From positions 9,399,001 to 9,463,000 of the forward strand of contig NZ_CP063373.1 in NCBI RefSeq assembly GCF_015160855.1: a stretch of 64,000 nucleotides of DNA. The letters run 5' to 3'. Each line of letters begins with the position of its first letter. Position 1 is the stretch's first letter. Source of the stretch: Streptomyces ferrugineus. GTDB lineage: Bacteria; Actinomycetota; Actinomycetes; Streptomycetales; Streptomycetaceae. The notes under the pieces were generated by a model that did not search any database, was not told the origin of the DNA, and worked only from the letters and a program-made list of their open reading frames with translations. Below are positions 21,369 through 28,298 of this stretch, in pieces. Position numbers and translations under genes: made by a program.

Positions 21369-21760
21369 ATGCTTTTCACGGGAGCGGAACAGCCGGAGGA
21401 ATGATCCGGCCGTTCACAGCGTCCTCGCTGTGTGTTTCAAAGGAACCTCGCCACCGGGAACAATCCCGGCGTCGGGGTATCAACATATCTGGCGTTGACT
21501 TTTGGCACGCTGTTGAGTTCTCAAGGAACGGACGCTTCCTTTGTACTCACCCTCTCGGGCTTTCCTCCGGGCTTCCCTTCGGTCTTGCGTTTCCGACTCT
21601 ATCAGATCCTTTCGGGCCTGATTCCCAGTCAGCGGGAGTTGCCTTCGCGGCTGTTGGGCCGTTCCGACGAGTGAGACTTTAGCGGATTCCTCGCTCCCGA
21701 GCTAATCGGGGGCTGCGCTCTGTCGAACGCGGATTCCTCATTCCGCAATTACGCATGCCA
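21369..21760 (-). promoter_or_regulatory. rRNA operon leader and promoter region
   Basis: About 390 nt upstream of 16S. TTGAGTTCTCAA (21513-21524) is a perfect palindrome within the conserved actinobacterial pre-16S leader used in processing. A TAAAGT (minus strand, 21676-21681) and a TAGAGT further downstream look like -10 elements, but I could not pair either with a convincing -35. Streptomyces rRNA operons normally have several tandem promoters; which of them are used here is not visible. Confidence 0.55.
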
Positions 21761-21938
21761 ATGACACGACGACAGAAAGATCGACTGCCGTCGAATAGTG
21801 GTTGGTACTTGCGGAGTGGCTGTCCGGGGACCGACCGAGGTCGGCGCTCACGTCGGACAACTCGGAGAACAGTACGGATCGGGCGGGGGCGTGTCAACTT
21901 CACCCCGTGTGGCACCCCGGGGGCGTAGTCTGGGACGC

Positions 21939-21980
21939 ATGACGACGCGTACGTGCACCCAGCTGTGGTGGGCCGCCTGA
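21939..21980 (+). CDS. Trp-rich leader peptide of the trpS attenuator
   Basis: A 13-residue ORF, MTTRTCTQLWWAA, with two consecutive Trp codons (21966-21971) directly before a stem. It lies 168 nt upstream of trpS and is followed by mutually exclusive hairpins. It fits the ribosome-mediated attenuator described for the auxiliary tryptophanyl-tRNA synthetase gene of S. coelicolor. The -10-like TAGTCT at 21926-21931 would place the transcript start on or near the ATG, so the leader mRNA may be leaderless. Confidence 0.9.
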   Translation: MTTRTCTQLWWAA

Positions 21981-22031
21981 CGGCGGCCGCAGTCACGTAT
22001 GCACTCAACGGCCGCCGCCTCGGCGGCCGTT
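21971..22031 (+). promoter_or_regulatory. trpS transcription attenuator (pause, antiterminator and terminator hairpins)
   Basis: Segment 1 (21971-21977) pairs with segment 2 (21982-21988), forming a pause hairpin right after the Trp codons. Segment 2 (21981-21989, CGGCGGCCG) is also exactly complementary to segment 3 (22009-22017, CGGCCGCCG), the antiterminator. Segment 3 (22007-22017) pairs perfectly over 11 bp with segment 4 (22021-22031), the terminator, with a 3-nt loop and no long T-run. A ribosome stalled at the Trp codons would cover segment 1 and favour the antiterminator. Confidence 0.9.
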
Positions 22032-22107
22032 CTCGTATCTCCCTCCAGAGCTCCAGAGGGTCGGCCGGCCGGGGACGGCGGTCTCGACCAGGAGATGGAG
22101 AGAAGAG

Positions 22108-23154
22108 ATGGCGCGAGTCTTCAGTGGGGTCAAGCCGACCGGGCATCTGACGCTGGGGAACTACCTGGGGGCCATGCGGCGGTGGGCTGTCGTCGATCAG
22201 CATGAGGCCGACGCGCTGTTCTGCATCGTCGATCTGCATGCGCTGACCGTGGACCACGATCCGGCGCGGGTGCGCAGGCTCAGTCGGCAGGCGGCGACGT
22301 TGTTGCTGGCGTCGGGGCTGGATCCGGAGCTGTGCACCGTCTTCGTACAGAGTCATGTGGATGAGCACGCGCGGCTTTCGTATGTGCTGGAGTGCGTGGC
22401 CACGGACGGCGAGATGCGGCGGATGATCCAGTACAAGGAGAAGGCCGCGCGGGAACGGGGGCGTGGCGGGAGTGTGCGGCTGTCGCTGCTGACGTATCCC
22501 GTGCTGATGGCGGCGGACATCCTGGCGTACGGGACCGATGAGGTGCCGGTCGGGGACGACCAGACGCAGCATGTGGAGCTGGCGCGGGATCTCGCGGTGC
22601 GGTTCAACCAGCGGTACGGGCATACGTTCGTGGTGCCTCGGGCCACTTCTCCGCAGGTCGCGGCTCGGGTCATGAATCTGCAGGATCCGGCCTCGAAGAT
22701 GGGCAAGAGCGATGACTCCGGGCCGGGGATCGTCTATCTGCTCGATGAGCCGGACGTGGTGCGCAAGAAGGTGATGCGGGCGGTGACCGACAGCGGGCGG
22801 GAGGTCGTGTACGACCGGGCCGCGCAGCCGGGGGTGGCGAATCTGCTGGAGATCCTCGCTGCCTGTACGGGTGGGAACCCATCGGAGCTGAGCGGTGTAT
22901 ATGAGTCGTACGGCGCTTTGAAGTCAGCCACCGCGGAGGCCGTGGTCCAGGTCCTCAGGCCCGTACAGGAGAGGCACAGGGAGCTGTGCGCGGATCCTGG
23001 CTATGTGGAGGGGGTGCTGCGGGATGGTGCGGAGCGGGCTCGGGCGATGGCGCGGCCGACCGTGGATGCCGCTTATCGGGCGATCGGGTTGCTTCCGGCG
23101 GCGGCCAGTGCGGGTGCCGCCGCTGCGGCTGCGGATATCGGGGTGACTGTCTAG
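22108..23154 (+). CDS. trpS: Tryptophanyl-tRNA synthetase (TrpRS1-type, putatively indolmycin-resistant)
   Basis: Class I aminoacyl-tRNA synthetase charging tRNA-Trp, 348 residues. The HIGH-type motif appears as GHLTLGN, and the KMSKS loop is KMGKS. The substrate-site segment CIVDLHALTV keeps the conserved His. The N-terminus is MARVFSGVKPTG: position 9 is Lys where housekeeping and Bacillus enzymes have Gln (SGIQPSG). Lys9 is, to my knowledge, the determinant of indolmycin resistance in S. coelicolor TrpRS1. With the attenuator upstream, this marks it as the inducible auxiliary isoform, so a second, housekeeping trpS is expected elsewhere. GGAG/GAGAAGAG lies just before the ATG. Confidence 0.95.
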   Translation: MARVFSGVKPTGHLTLGNYLGAMRRWAVVDQHEADALFCIVDLHALTVDHDPARVRRLSRQAATLLLASGLDPELCTVFVQSHVDEHARLSYVLECVATDGEMRRMIQYKEKAARERGRGGSVRLSLLTYPVLMAADILAYGTDEVPVGDDQTQHVELARDLAVRFNQRYGHTFVVPRATSPQVAARVMNLQDPASKMGKSDDSGPGIVYLLDEPDVVRKKVMRAVTDSGREVVYDRAAQPGVANLLEILAACTGGNPSELSGVYESYGALKSATAEAVVQVLRPVQERHRELCADPGYVEGVLRDGAERARAMARPTVDAAYRAIGLLPAAASAGAAAAAADIGVTV

Positions 23155-23180
23155 GGGTGTGCTTGGGCCACCCCTGGGCT

Positions 23181-23206
23181 GGGCCACCCTTGGGCTCGGG
23201 TGGCCC
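23181..23206. terminator. Terminator between convergent trpS and proC
   Basis: GGGCCACCC (23181-23189) pairs with GGGTGGCCC (23198-23206), a perfect 9-bp stem in the 58-nt gap between the trpS and proC stop codons. It can act in both directions. Confidence 0.75.
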
Positions 23207-23212
23207 TGGGCG

Positions 23213-24028
23213 TCACTTGTTGTTGCTGCCGGAGGCCAGTTCGCGGCTGCGGTCGCGGGCTGCTTCGAGGGCGGCGATGAGGGCGGCTCGTACGCCGTGG
23301 TTCTCGAGTTCGCGGATGGCGTTGATGGTGGTGCCGGCGGGGGACGTCACGTTCTCGCGGAGCTTGACGGGGTGTTCCCCGCTGTCGCGGAGCATCGTCG
23401 CGGCGCCGATCGCGGACTGGACGATCAGGTCGTGTGCCTTGTCGCGGGGCAGGCCGAGCAGGATGCCGGCGTCGGTCATGGCTTCGACCAGGTAGAAGAA
23501 GTACGCCGGGCCGGAGCCGGAGAGGGCGGTGCAGGCGTCCTGCTGGGCCTCGGGGACGCGGAGCGTCTTGCCGACGGAGCCGAAGATCTCCTCGGCGTGG
23601 GCGAGGTCGGCCTCGGTGGCGTGGGTGCCGGCGGAGATGACGGACATGGCCTCGTCGACGAGTGCGGGGGTGTTCGTCATGACGCGGACCACGGGGGTGC
23701 CGGCGGCGAGTCGGTCCTCGAAGAAGGAGGTGGGGATGCCGGCGGCTCCGCTGATGACCAGGCGGTCGGCGGGGACGTGTGGGGCGAGTTCGTCGAGGAG
23801 GGTGCCCATGTCCTGCGGCTTGACCGTGAGGATCAGGGTGTCGGCCGTCTTGGCGGCCTCCGCGTTGGTGACCGGGGTGACTCCGTAGCGGGTGCGGAGT
23901 TCTTCGGCTCGTTCGGCGCGGCGGGCCGTCACCAGGAGGTCGGCCGGGGCCCAGCCGCCGCGGATCATTCCGCTGAGCAGGGCTTCGCCGATCTTGCCGG
24001 TGCCGAGGACTGCGACTTTCTGGGTCAT
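23213..24028 (-). CDS. proC: Pyrroline-5-carboxylate reductase
   Basis: Last step of proline synthesis, NADPH-dependent reduction of pyrroline-5-carboxylate. The 271-residue product has VAVLGTGKIGEALLSGM (Rossmann loop), ILTVKPQDM, VVRVMTNTPALV, and the family signature around ALSGSGPAYFFYLVEAMTDAG and ENVTSPAGTTINAIRELE. It is convergent with trpS and separated from the ABC genes upstream by about 120 nt. Confidence 0.96.
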   Translation of the reverse strand: MTQKVAVLGTGKIGEALLSGMIRGGWAPADLLVTARRAERAEELRTRYGVTPVTNAEAAKTADTLILTVKPQDMGTLLDELAPHVPADRLVISGAAGIPTSFFEDRLAAGTPVVRVMTNTPALVDEAMSVISAGTHATEADLAHAEEIFGSVGKTLRVPEAQQDACTALSGSGPAYFFYLVEAMTDAGILLGLPRDKAHDLIVQSAIGAATMLRDSGEHPVKLRENVTSPAGTTINAIRELENHGVRAALIAALEAARDRSRELASGSNNK

Positions 24029-24146
24029 GGCTGGGGTGCCCTCCGGGGGTTGCGTCGTCCGGGTTCATCCTCCCACCGAGGGCTCCTTGGGAGGGGGCGT
24101 GTCCGGTGGGCGGACGTGGGCCCGGCCGCCCGGGGTCGTGCGGCGG

Positions 24147-24938
24147 TCATGTCGTCCTGCGTCGCAGGGTCGCCGCGCCGAGGCCCAGGACCAGCAGGGC
24201 GCAACCCGCCACGATCAGGGCGTCGCGGACGAAGTTGGCGGTCATGTCGGTGTGCTTGAGGACCTCGTTCATGCCGTCGACCGCGTAGGACATGGGGAGG
24301 ACGTTGGAGATGGCCTCGAGAGCGGGGTGCATGTTGTCGCGGGGAGTGAACAGGCCGCAGAGGAGGAGCTGGGGGAAGATCACGGCCGGCATGAACTGGA
24401 CGGCCTGGAATTCCGAGGCCGCGAAGGCCGAGACGAAGAGACCGAGCGCGGTGCCGAGCAGTGCGTCGAGCAGGGCCACGAGCAGGAGCAGCCAGGGGCT
24501 GCCGGTGACGTCCAGGCCGAGGAACCAGAGGGCGAGTCCGGTCGCCAGGGCGGACTGGATGATCGCGAGGGTGCCGAAGGCGAGGGCGTATCCGGCGATC
24601 AGGTCGCCCTTGCCGAGGGGCATGGCGAGGAGGCGTTCGAGGGTGCCGGAGGTGCGTTCGCGCAGGGTGGCGATGGAGGTGACCAGGAACATCGTGATCA
24701 GCGGGAAGATCCCGAGGAGGGAGGCGCCGATGTTGTCGAAGGTGCGCGGGCTGCCGTCGAAGACGTAGCGCAGCAGGAACAGCATCACGCAGGGGACGAG
24801 GAGCATCAGCGCGATGGTGCGCGGGTCGTGGCGGAGCTGGCGCAGGACCCGGGCGGCGGTGGCGGCCGTGCGGGCGGGGCTCAGGGCGCCGGTGGGGGCG
24901 GGGCGGAGCGTGGTGGTCGGGCTCGTCGTCGTGGTCAT
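24147..24938 (-). CDS. ABC-2 type exporter permease
   Basis: A 263-residue membrane protein with six hydrophobic segments (for example TIALMLLVPCVMLFLLRYVF and IFPLITMFLVTSIATL). The LRERTSGTLERLLAMPLGKGDLIAGY loop is the classic ABC-2 signature. It pairs with the ATPase gene upstream; the two overlap by 4 nt (24935-24938), so they form one exporter. Its family includes drug-resistance (DrrB-like) and polyether or lipid exporters; the substrate is unknown. Confidence 0.92.
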   Translation of the reverse strand: MTTTTSPTTTLRPAPTGALSPARTAATAARVLRQLRHDPRTIALMLLVPCVMLFLLRYVFDGSPRTFDNIGASLLGIFPLITMFLVTSIATLRERTSGTLERLLAMPLGKGDLIAGYALAFGTLAIIQSALATGLALWFLGLDVTGSPWLLLLVALLDALLGTALGLFVSAFAASEFQAVQFMPAVIFPQLLLCGLFTPRDNMHPALEAISNVLPMSYAVDGMNEVLKHTDMTANFVRDALIVAGCALLVLGLGAATLRRRTT

Positions 24939-25735
24939 CGCGTGGTCTCCTTCGCGTGGGCGGCCGCTACCGCCTCGTCGACCAGGTGCAGGAAGGCCGC
25001 CTCGACCGTCTCGGACCGGGTACGGGTGCGCAGGGCGTCCGGGGTGTCGTCGGCGAGGATCTGGCCCTCGCGCATGAGGAGGAGGCGATGGCAGCGCTCG
25101 GCCTCGTCCATGACGTGGGAGGAGATGAGGAGGGTGGCGCCGCGGGAGGCGGCGATGTCGTGGAAGAGGTTCCACAGGTCGCGGCGCAGGACCGGGTCCA
25201 GGCCGACCGTGGGTTCGTCGAGGACGAGGAGTTCGGGGGTGCCGAGAAGGGCGACGGCGAGGGAGACGCGGCTGCGCTGGCCGCTGGAGAGGTTGCCGGC
25301 CAGGGCGTCGGCGTGGCTGGTGAGGTCGACGTCGGCGATGGCGCGGGTGACGTTCTCGTGGCGCCGGTCGGCGGCCGCGTGGCCGGGGTCGAGGATCGCG
25401 GCGAAGTAGGCGAGGTTCTGGCGGATCGTCAGGTCGTCGTAGACGGAGGGAGCTTGGGTGACGTAGCCGATGCGGGTGCGCAGGGTGGGGTGGCCGGCGG
25501 GGCGGCCGAGGACGTCGAGGGTGCCGGTGACCTTGGCCTGGGTGCCGACGATCGCCCGCATGAGGGTGGTCTTGCCGCAGCCGGAGGGGCCGAGCAGGCC
25601 GGTGATCTGGCCGCGCGGGACGGTGAAGTCGAGGTCGCGGAGTACTTGGCGGGGGCCGCGTACGACGTTCAGGGCCTCGGCTCGGATGGCGGGCGCGTCG
25701 GGAGGGTCCGAGTGGGCGGGCGAGTAATTCATCAT
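24935..25735 (-). CDS. ABC transporter ATP-binding protein (DrrA-type)
   Basis: A 266-residue nucleotide-binding subunit. Walker A is GPSGCGKTTL, the Q-loop is GYVTQAPSVYDDL, the signature is LSSGQRSRVSLAVALL and Walker B is LLVLDEPTVGLD, followed by the switch-His segment LLISSHVMDEAERC. The start is the ATG at 25735, with GGAGG about 12 nt upstream; a longer reading frame has no homology. An AT-rich palindrome overlaps the start codon. Confidence 0.93.
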   Translation of the reverse strand: MMNYSPAHSDPPDAPAIRAEALNVVRGPRQVLRDLDFTVPRGQITGLLGPSGCGKTTLMRAIVGTQAKVTGTLDVLGRPAGHPTLRTRIGYVTQAPSVYDDLTIRQNLAYFAAILDPGHAAADRRHENVTRAIADVDLTSHADALAGNLSSGQRSRVSLAVALLGTPELLVLDEPTVGLDPVLRRDLWNLFHDIAASRGATLLISSHVMDEAERCHRLLLMREGQILADDTPDALRTRTRSETVEAAFLHLVDEAVAAAHAKETTR

Positions 25736-25744
25736 GCGATGAAT
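25727..25744. promoter_or_regulatory. Operator-like AT-rich palindrome over the ABC operon start
   Basis: ATTCATC-ATGC-GATGAAT: perfect 7-bp arms with a 4-nt centre. It includes the ATGATG start codons and is strongly AT-rich in a GC-rich genome. A repressor bound here would block the ABC operon. No regulator gene is adjacent, so the binding protein is unknown. Confidence 0.5.
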
Positions 25745-25989
25745 AATCCTCCGGAGGGGCCGTGGCGTCAAGCGCCGGGGCGGGCTGGGGGCGGGTGTGT
25801 GCGGGTTGGGTGTGCGGCTTGGGTCCGCGGGTCGGGTGTGCGCTGGTTCGGGCGGGCCGGGTACCCCGGGGGGCTGGGGCCGGCTACCCGTAGGGAAGGG
25901 GAGGTGGCTCCGGCCGGCGAGCGGCGTGCCGGGCGTGAAAGCGCCCACCCTCACCGGATCGGGGTGGAAGGCGGGCGTGGGGTGGGCAG

Positions 25990-26760
25990 TCAGGAGGTGG
26001 TGGCTACGAGGAGTTCCACGTCGTAGGTCTCTTCGATGATTCCGTCCGGGAAGGCCTCGAGGAGGAGCTGCTTCTCCTCGGTGAGGAAGGCGGTGCTCGC
26101 CTCCGTGCCGTGGACCAGGAAGATCGAGTGGCTGCCGATGTTGGCCAGGTGTGTGTCCACGGGGACCCGGCGGCTCCAGCGGACCTTGCGGTGGGTGAAG
26201 TCGAGGTCGCCGGTGGGGTCGGCGAGGGCGGCTCGGACTCCGCTGCCGTTCTGGTCGACGGTGGGGTGGTGGCCGAAGCGGCGTTCGATGCGGTGCGCCT
26301 GCTCGGCGTGCCAGGGGATGTCGAGCGGAGTGGTGTTCCACCACAGCGCCAGTGCGCCGCCGGGGCGCAGTACGCGGAGGGCCTCCGGTGCCGAGCGGGT
26401 GGGGTCGGTCCAGTGCCAGGCCTGGGCGTAGGTGAGGAAGTCGGCGGAGGCGGTGGCCAGGGGGAGGGCGTTGCCGTTGCCGCGGACGATCGGTATGTCG
26501 GGGTGGGCGCTGCGGAACTGGGCCGCCATGCCCTCGCCGGGCTCCACGGCCAGTACCTCGGCACCGCGCAGCTGAAGGAGGGCGGTGGCGATGCCGGTGC
26601 CCGCGCCGACGTCGACGACGCGGGCGCCGGTGAGGGGGTGGTCGGCGAGTTCCTCGATCGTGTCGAAGAGGGCCGGTGGGTAGGAGGGGCGGTTCGCGGC
26701 GTACTGGGCCGCGGCGGCGTTGAAGGAGGTGGCGCGGTCGGAGCGGGAAGGGGCGGTCAT
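25990..26760 (-). CDS. SAM-dependent methyltransferase
   Basis: A 256-residue class I methyltransferase. Motif I is VVDVGAGTGIATALL, motif II ends at VLAVEPGEGM, and QAWHWTDPTRSAPEALRVLRPGG is a segment typical of the methyltransferase 11 group. It begins with FNAAAAQYAANRPSYPPALFD, a shared sequence of this subfamily. The substrate is not known. It is separate from the ABC exporter genes by about 250 nt, a stretch in which I see no gene. Confidence 0.88.
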   Translation of the reverse strand: MTAPSRSDRATSFNAAAAQYAANRPSYPPALFDTIEELADHPLTGARVVDVGAGTGIATALLQLRGAEVLAVEPGEGMAAQFRSAHPDIPIVRGNGNALPLATASADFLTYAQAWHWTDPTRSAPEALRVLRPGGALALWWNTTPLDIPWHAEQAHRIERRFGHHPTVDQNGSGVRAALADPTGDLDFTHRKVRWSRRVPVDTHLANIGSHSIFLVHGTEASTAFLTEEKQLLLEAFPDGIIEETYDVELLVATTS

Positions 26761-26831
26761 ACGGCCATGGTGGCGCTGGTTGGTGTGAGGGGCACCCAGT
26801 TTGCGCGGCCGTGGGGTCGGTGAAGCGGGGC

Positions 26832-27335
26832 CTATGTGCGGCGACGCTTCTTCGCCGGGTTGCCGGTGCGGCGGGTCGTACGGTTCTCGTGCTGTTTGCG
26901 GGCCGTCTCGTATTCCTCGCGGTGGAGTTTCTCGCCGGGGGCCTCGATGAGGGAGCGGAAGAAGTAGGCGAGGAGCGAGCCGACGAAGCCGATGGTCAGC
27001 AGGCCGCGGAGGGAGGCCTGGCGGTGGGGGTCGGGGCGCTTGGTGAAGCCGTCCCAGGTGTGGCGGAAGGCGAGCGCGCTGCAGATCGCGAACATCACGA
27101 CGACCAGGACGGTGACGAAGCCGCCGATGGCGGCGATCTGGATGCCCTCGTAGGCGAAGCGCAGGACCAGGCAGGAGGCGACCGCGGTGGCGAGGGAGCC
27201 GACGGCGACGGCGATGCGACGGGCGGTGTAGCCGTGGTCGTGGTCGACCCAGGTGGTGCCGAAGAAGCGCAGGGGCTCGGGGCGGGGGCCCGAGGAGCCC
27301 GCGGGGGTGGCCGGGGTGCCGTTCTTCTCGCTCAC
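26832..27335 (-). CDS. Putative membrane protein, unknown function
   Basis: A 167-residue protein with three hydrophobic segments (VAVGSLATAVASCLVLRF, IAAIGGFVTVLVVVMFAICSAL, GLLTIGFVGSLLAYFF). A Pro/Gly-rich N-terminus and a strongly basic C-terminal tail (TTRRTGNPAKKRRRT) would lie in the cytoplasm if the N-terminus is outside. The ATG at 27335 is well placed. I do not recognise a family. Confidence 0.72.
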   Translation of the reverse strand: MSEKNGTPATPAGSSGPRPEPLRFFGTTWVDHDHGYTARRIAVAVGSLATAVASCLVLRFAYEGIQIAAIGGFVTVLVVVMFAICSALAFRHTWDGFTKRPDPHRQASLRGLLTIGFVGSLLAYFFRSLIEAPGEKLHREEYETARKQHENRTTRRTGNPAKKRRRT

Positions 27336-27426
27336 GCGTCGATTATGGCTCCGACGTGGCCGCGAGTTCTCCGCGGGTTCCGGCGGACCCGGGCCGGCCG
27401 GTGTGGCGAACCCGGGTCAGGCGGTA

Positions 27427-27771
27427 TCAGGCGCAGCGCGGACGGACGTAGCCGTCGCTGCCGGTGTTCACATAGGCGTCCGAGATGTACTCGCCACTGT
27501 CGATGTTGTCCCAGATGTTCGACCTGCCATACGGACCCGTCTCGGTCGTGCCCGGCGTCTGGCAGTAGATCTGGACCTTGGCCCCGACGGGCAGGACACG
27601 GACGATGGGGTAGTTGGTGCCGGGGCCCCGGCGGACGTTGACGCTGTAGCCGGGAGCGACGTCGTAGTAGCGAAGCGCGGCCGCGTCCGCGGTGGCTGAC
27701 GTGCCCATCACCATGAGGACGGCTCCTGCGGCGCCCGCGAGCAAGGTGGATCTGCGGCTTCGGGATGTCAT
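27427..27771 (-). CDS. Secreted SH3-domain protein
   Basis: A 114-residue protein with a clear signal peptide (MTSRSRRSTLLAGAAGAVLMVMG, cleavage likely near TADA-A). One bacterial SH3-like domain follows: VNVRRGPGTNYPIVRVLPVGAKVQIYCQ is the canonical SH3b start. A conserved GPYGRSNIWDNIDSGEYISDAYV segment and two Cys (in YCQ and PRC) that may form a disulphide come after it. Such domains bind cell wall or peptides. Paralogue of the next gene upstream. Confidence 0.88.
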   Translation of the reverse strand: MTSRSRRSTLLAGAAGAVLMVMGTSATADAAALRYYDVAPGYSVNVRRGPGTNYPIVRVLPVGAKVQIYCQTPGTTETGPYGRSNIWDNIDSGEYISDAYVNTGSDGYVRPRCA

Positions 27772-27790
27772 GCGTTCTCCAGCGGTCCGG

Positions 27791-28117
27791 TCACGAGGAG
27801 CAGCGGGGGCGGATGTAGCCGTCGCTGCCTGTCTTCACGTACGCGTCCGAGACGTACTCGCCACTGGCGATGTTGTCCCAGATGTTCGACCTGCCGTACG
27901 GGCCTGTCACCCACGTGCCGGGCGTCTGGCAATAGATCGCGACCCGGGAGCCCTCGGGCAGGACACGGACGATGGGGTAGCTGGTGCCGGGGCCGCTACG
28001 GACGTTGAGGCGAACGCCCGGTGCGATCGGGTAGTACGGCACGGACGCGGTCGCAGCCGCCGTCGTGACGGCCTCTTCTTCGCCGCCGCCCACCATTTCG
28101 GCACGGTCAACTGACAT
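27791..28117 (-). CDS. SH3-domain protein, paralogue without an obvious signal peptide
   Basis: A 108-residue protein, about 70% identical by eye to the downstream SH3 protein over VNVRSGPGTSYPIVRVLP through SNIWDNIASGEYVSDAYV. The likely start is ATG 28117; the N-terminus (MSVDRAEMVGGGEEEAV) is acidic and has no hydrophobic core. It therefore seems cytoplasmic or uses another route, unlike its twin. A longer upstream reading frame does not restore a signal peptide. Probably a tandem duplication; they are 19 nt apart and likely co-transcribed. Confidence 0.8.
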   Translation of the reverse strand: MSVDRAEMVGGGEEEAVTTAAATASVPYYPIAPGVRLNVRSGPGTSYPIVRVLPEGSRVAIYCQTPGTWVTGPYGRSNIWDNIASGEYVSDAYVKTGSDGYIRPRCSS

Positions 28118-28298
28118 GCAAGCCCTCCCCCGTTGAGCCCCACGATCATCATGGGCTCCATTGATTCCGGTGAAACACGCCATGAAACAGACATGCTCAA
28201 CTCGAACGCGGAGACTAGCAGGCCGCCTCTGTCTCGTACGAGTAATCGACTAGGCTCCGTGCGTCGCGCGCGCGGACGAACAGCACGGGGGTGGTCCC

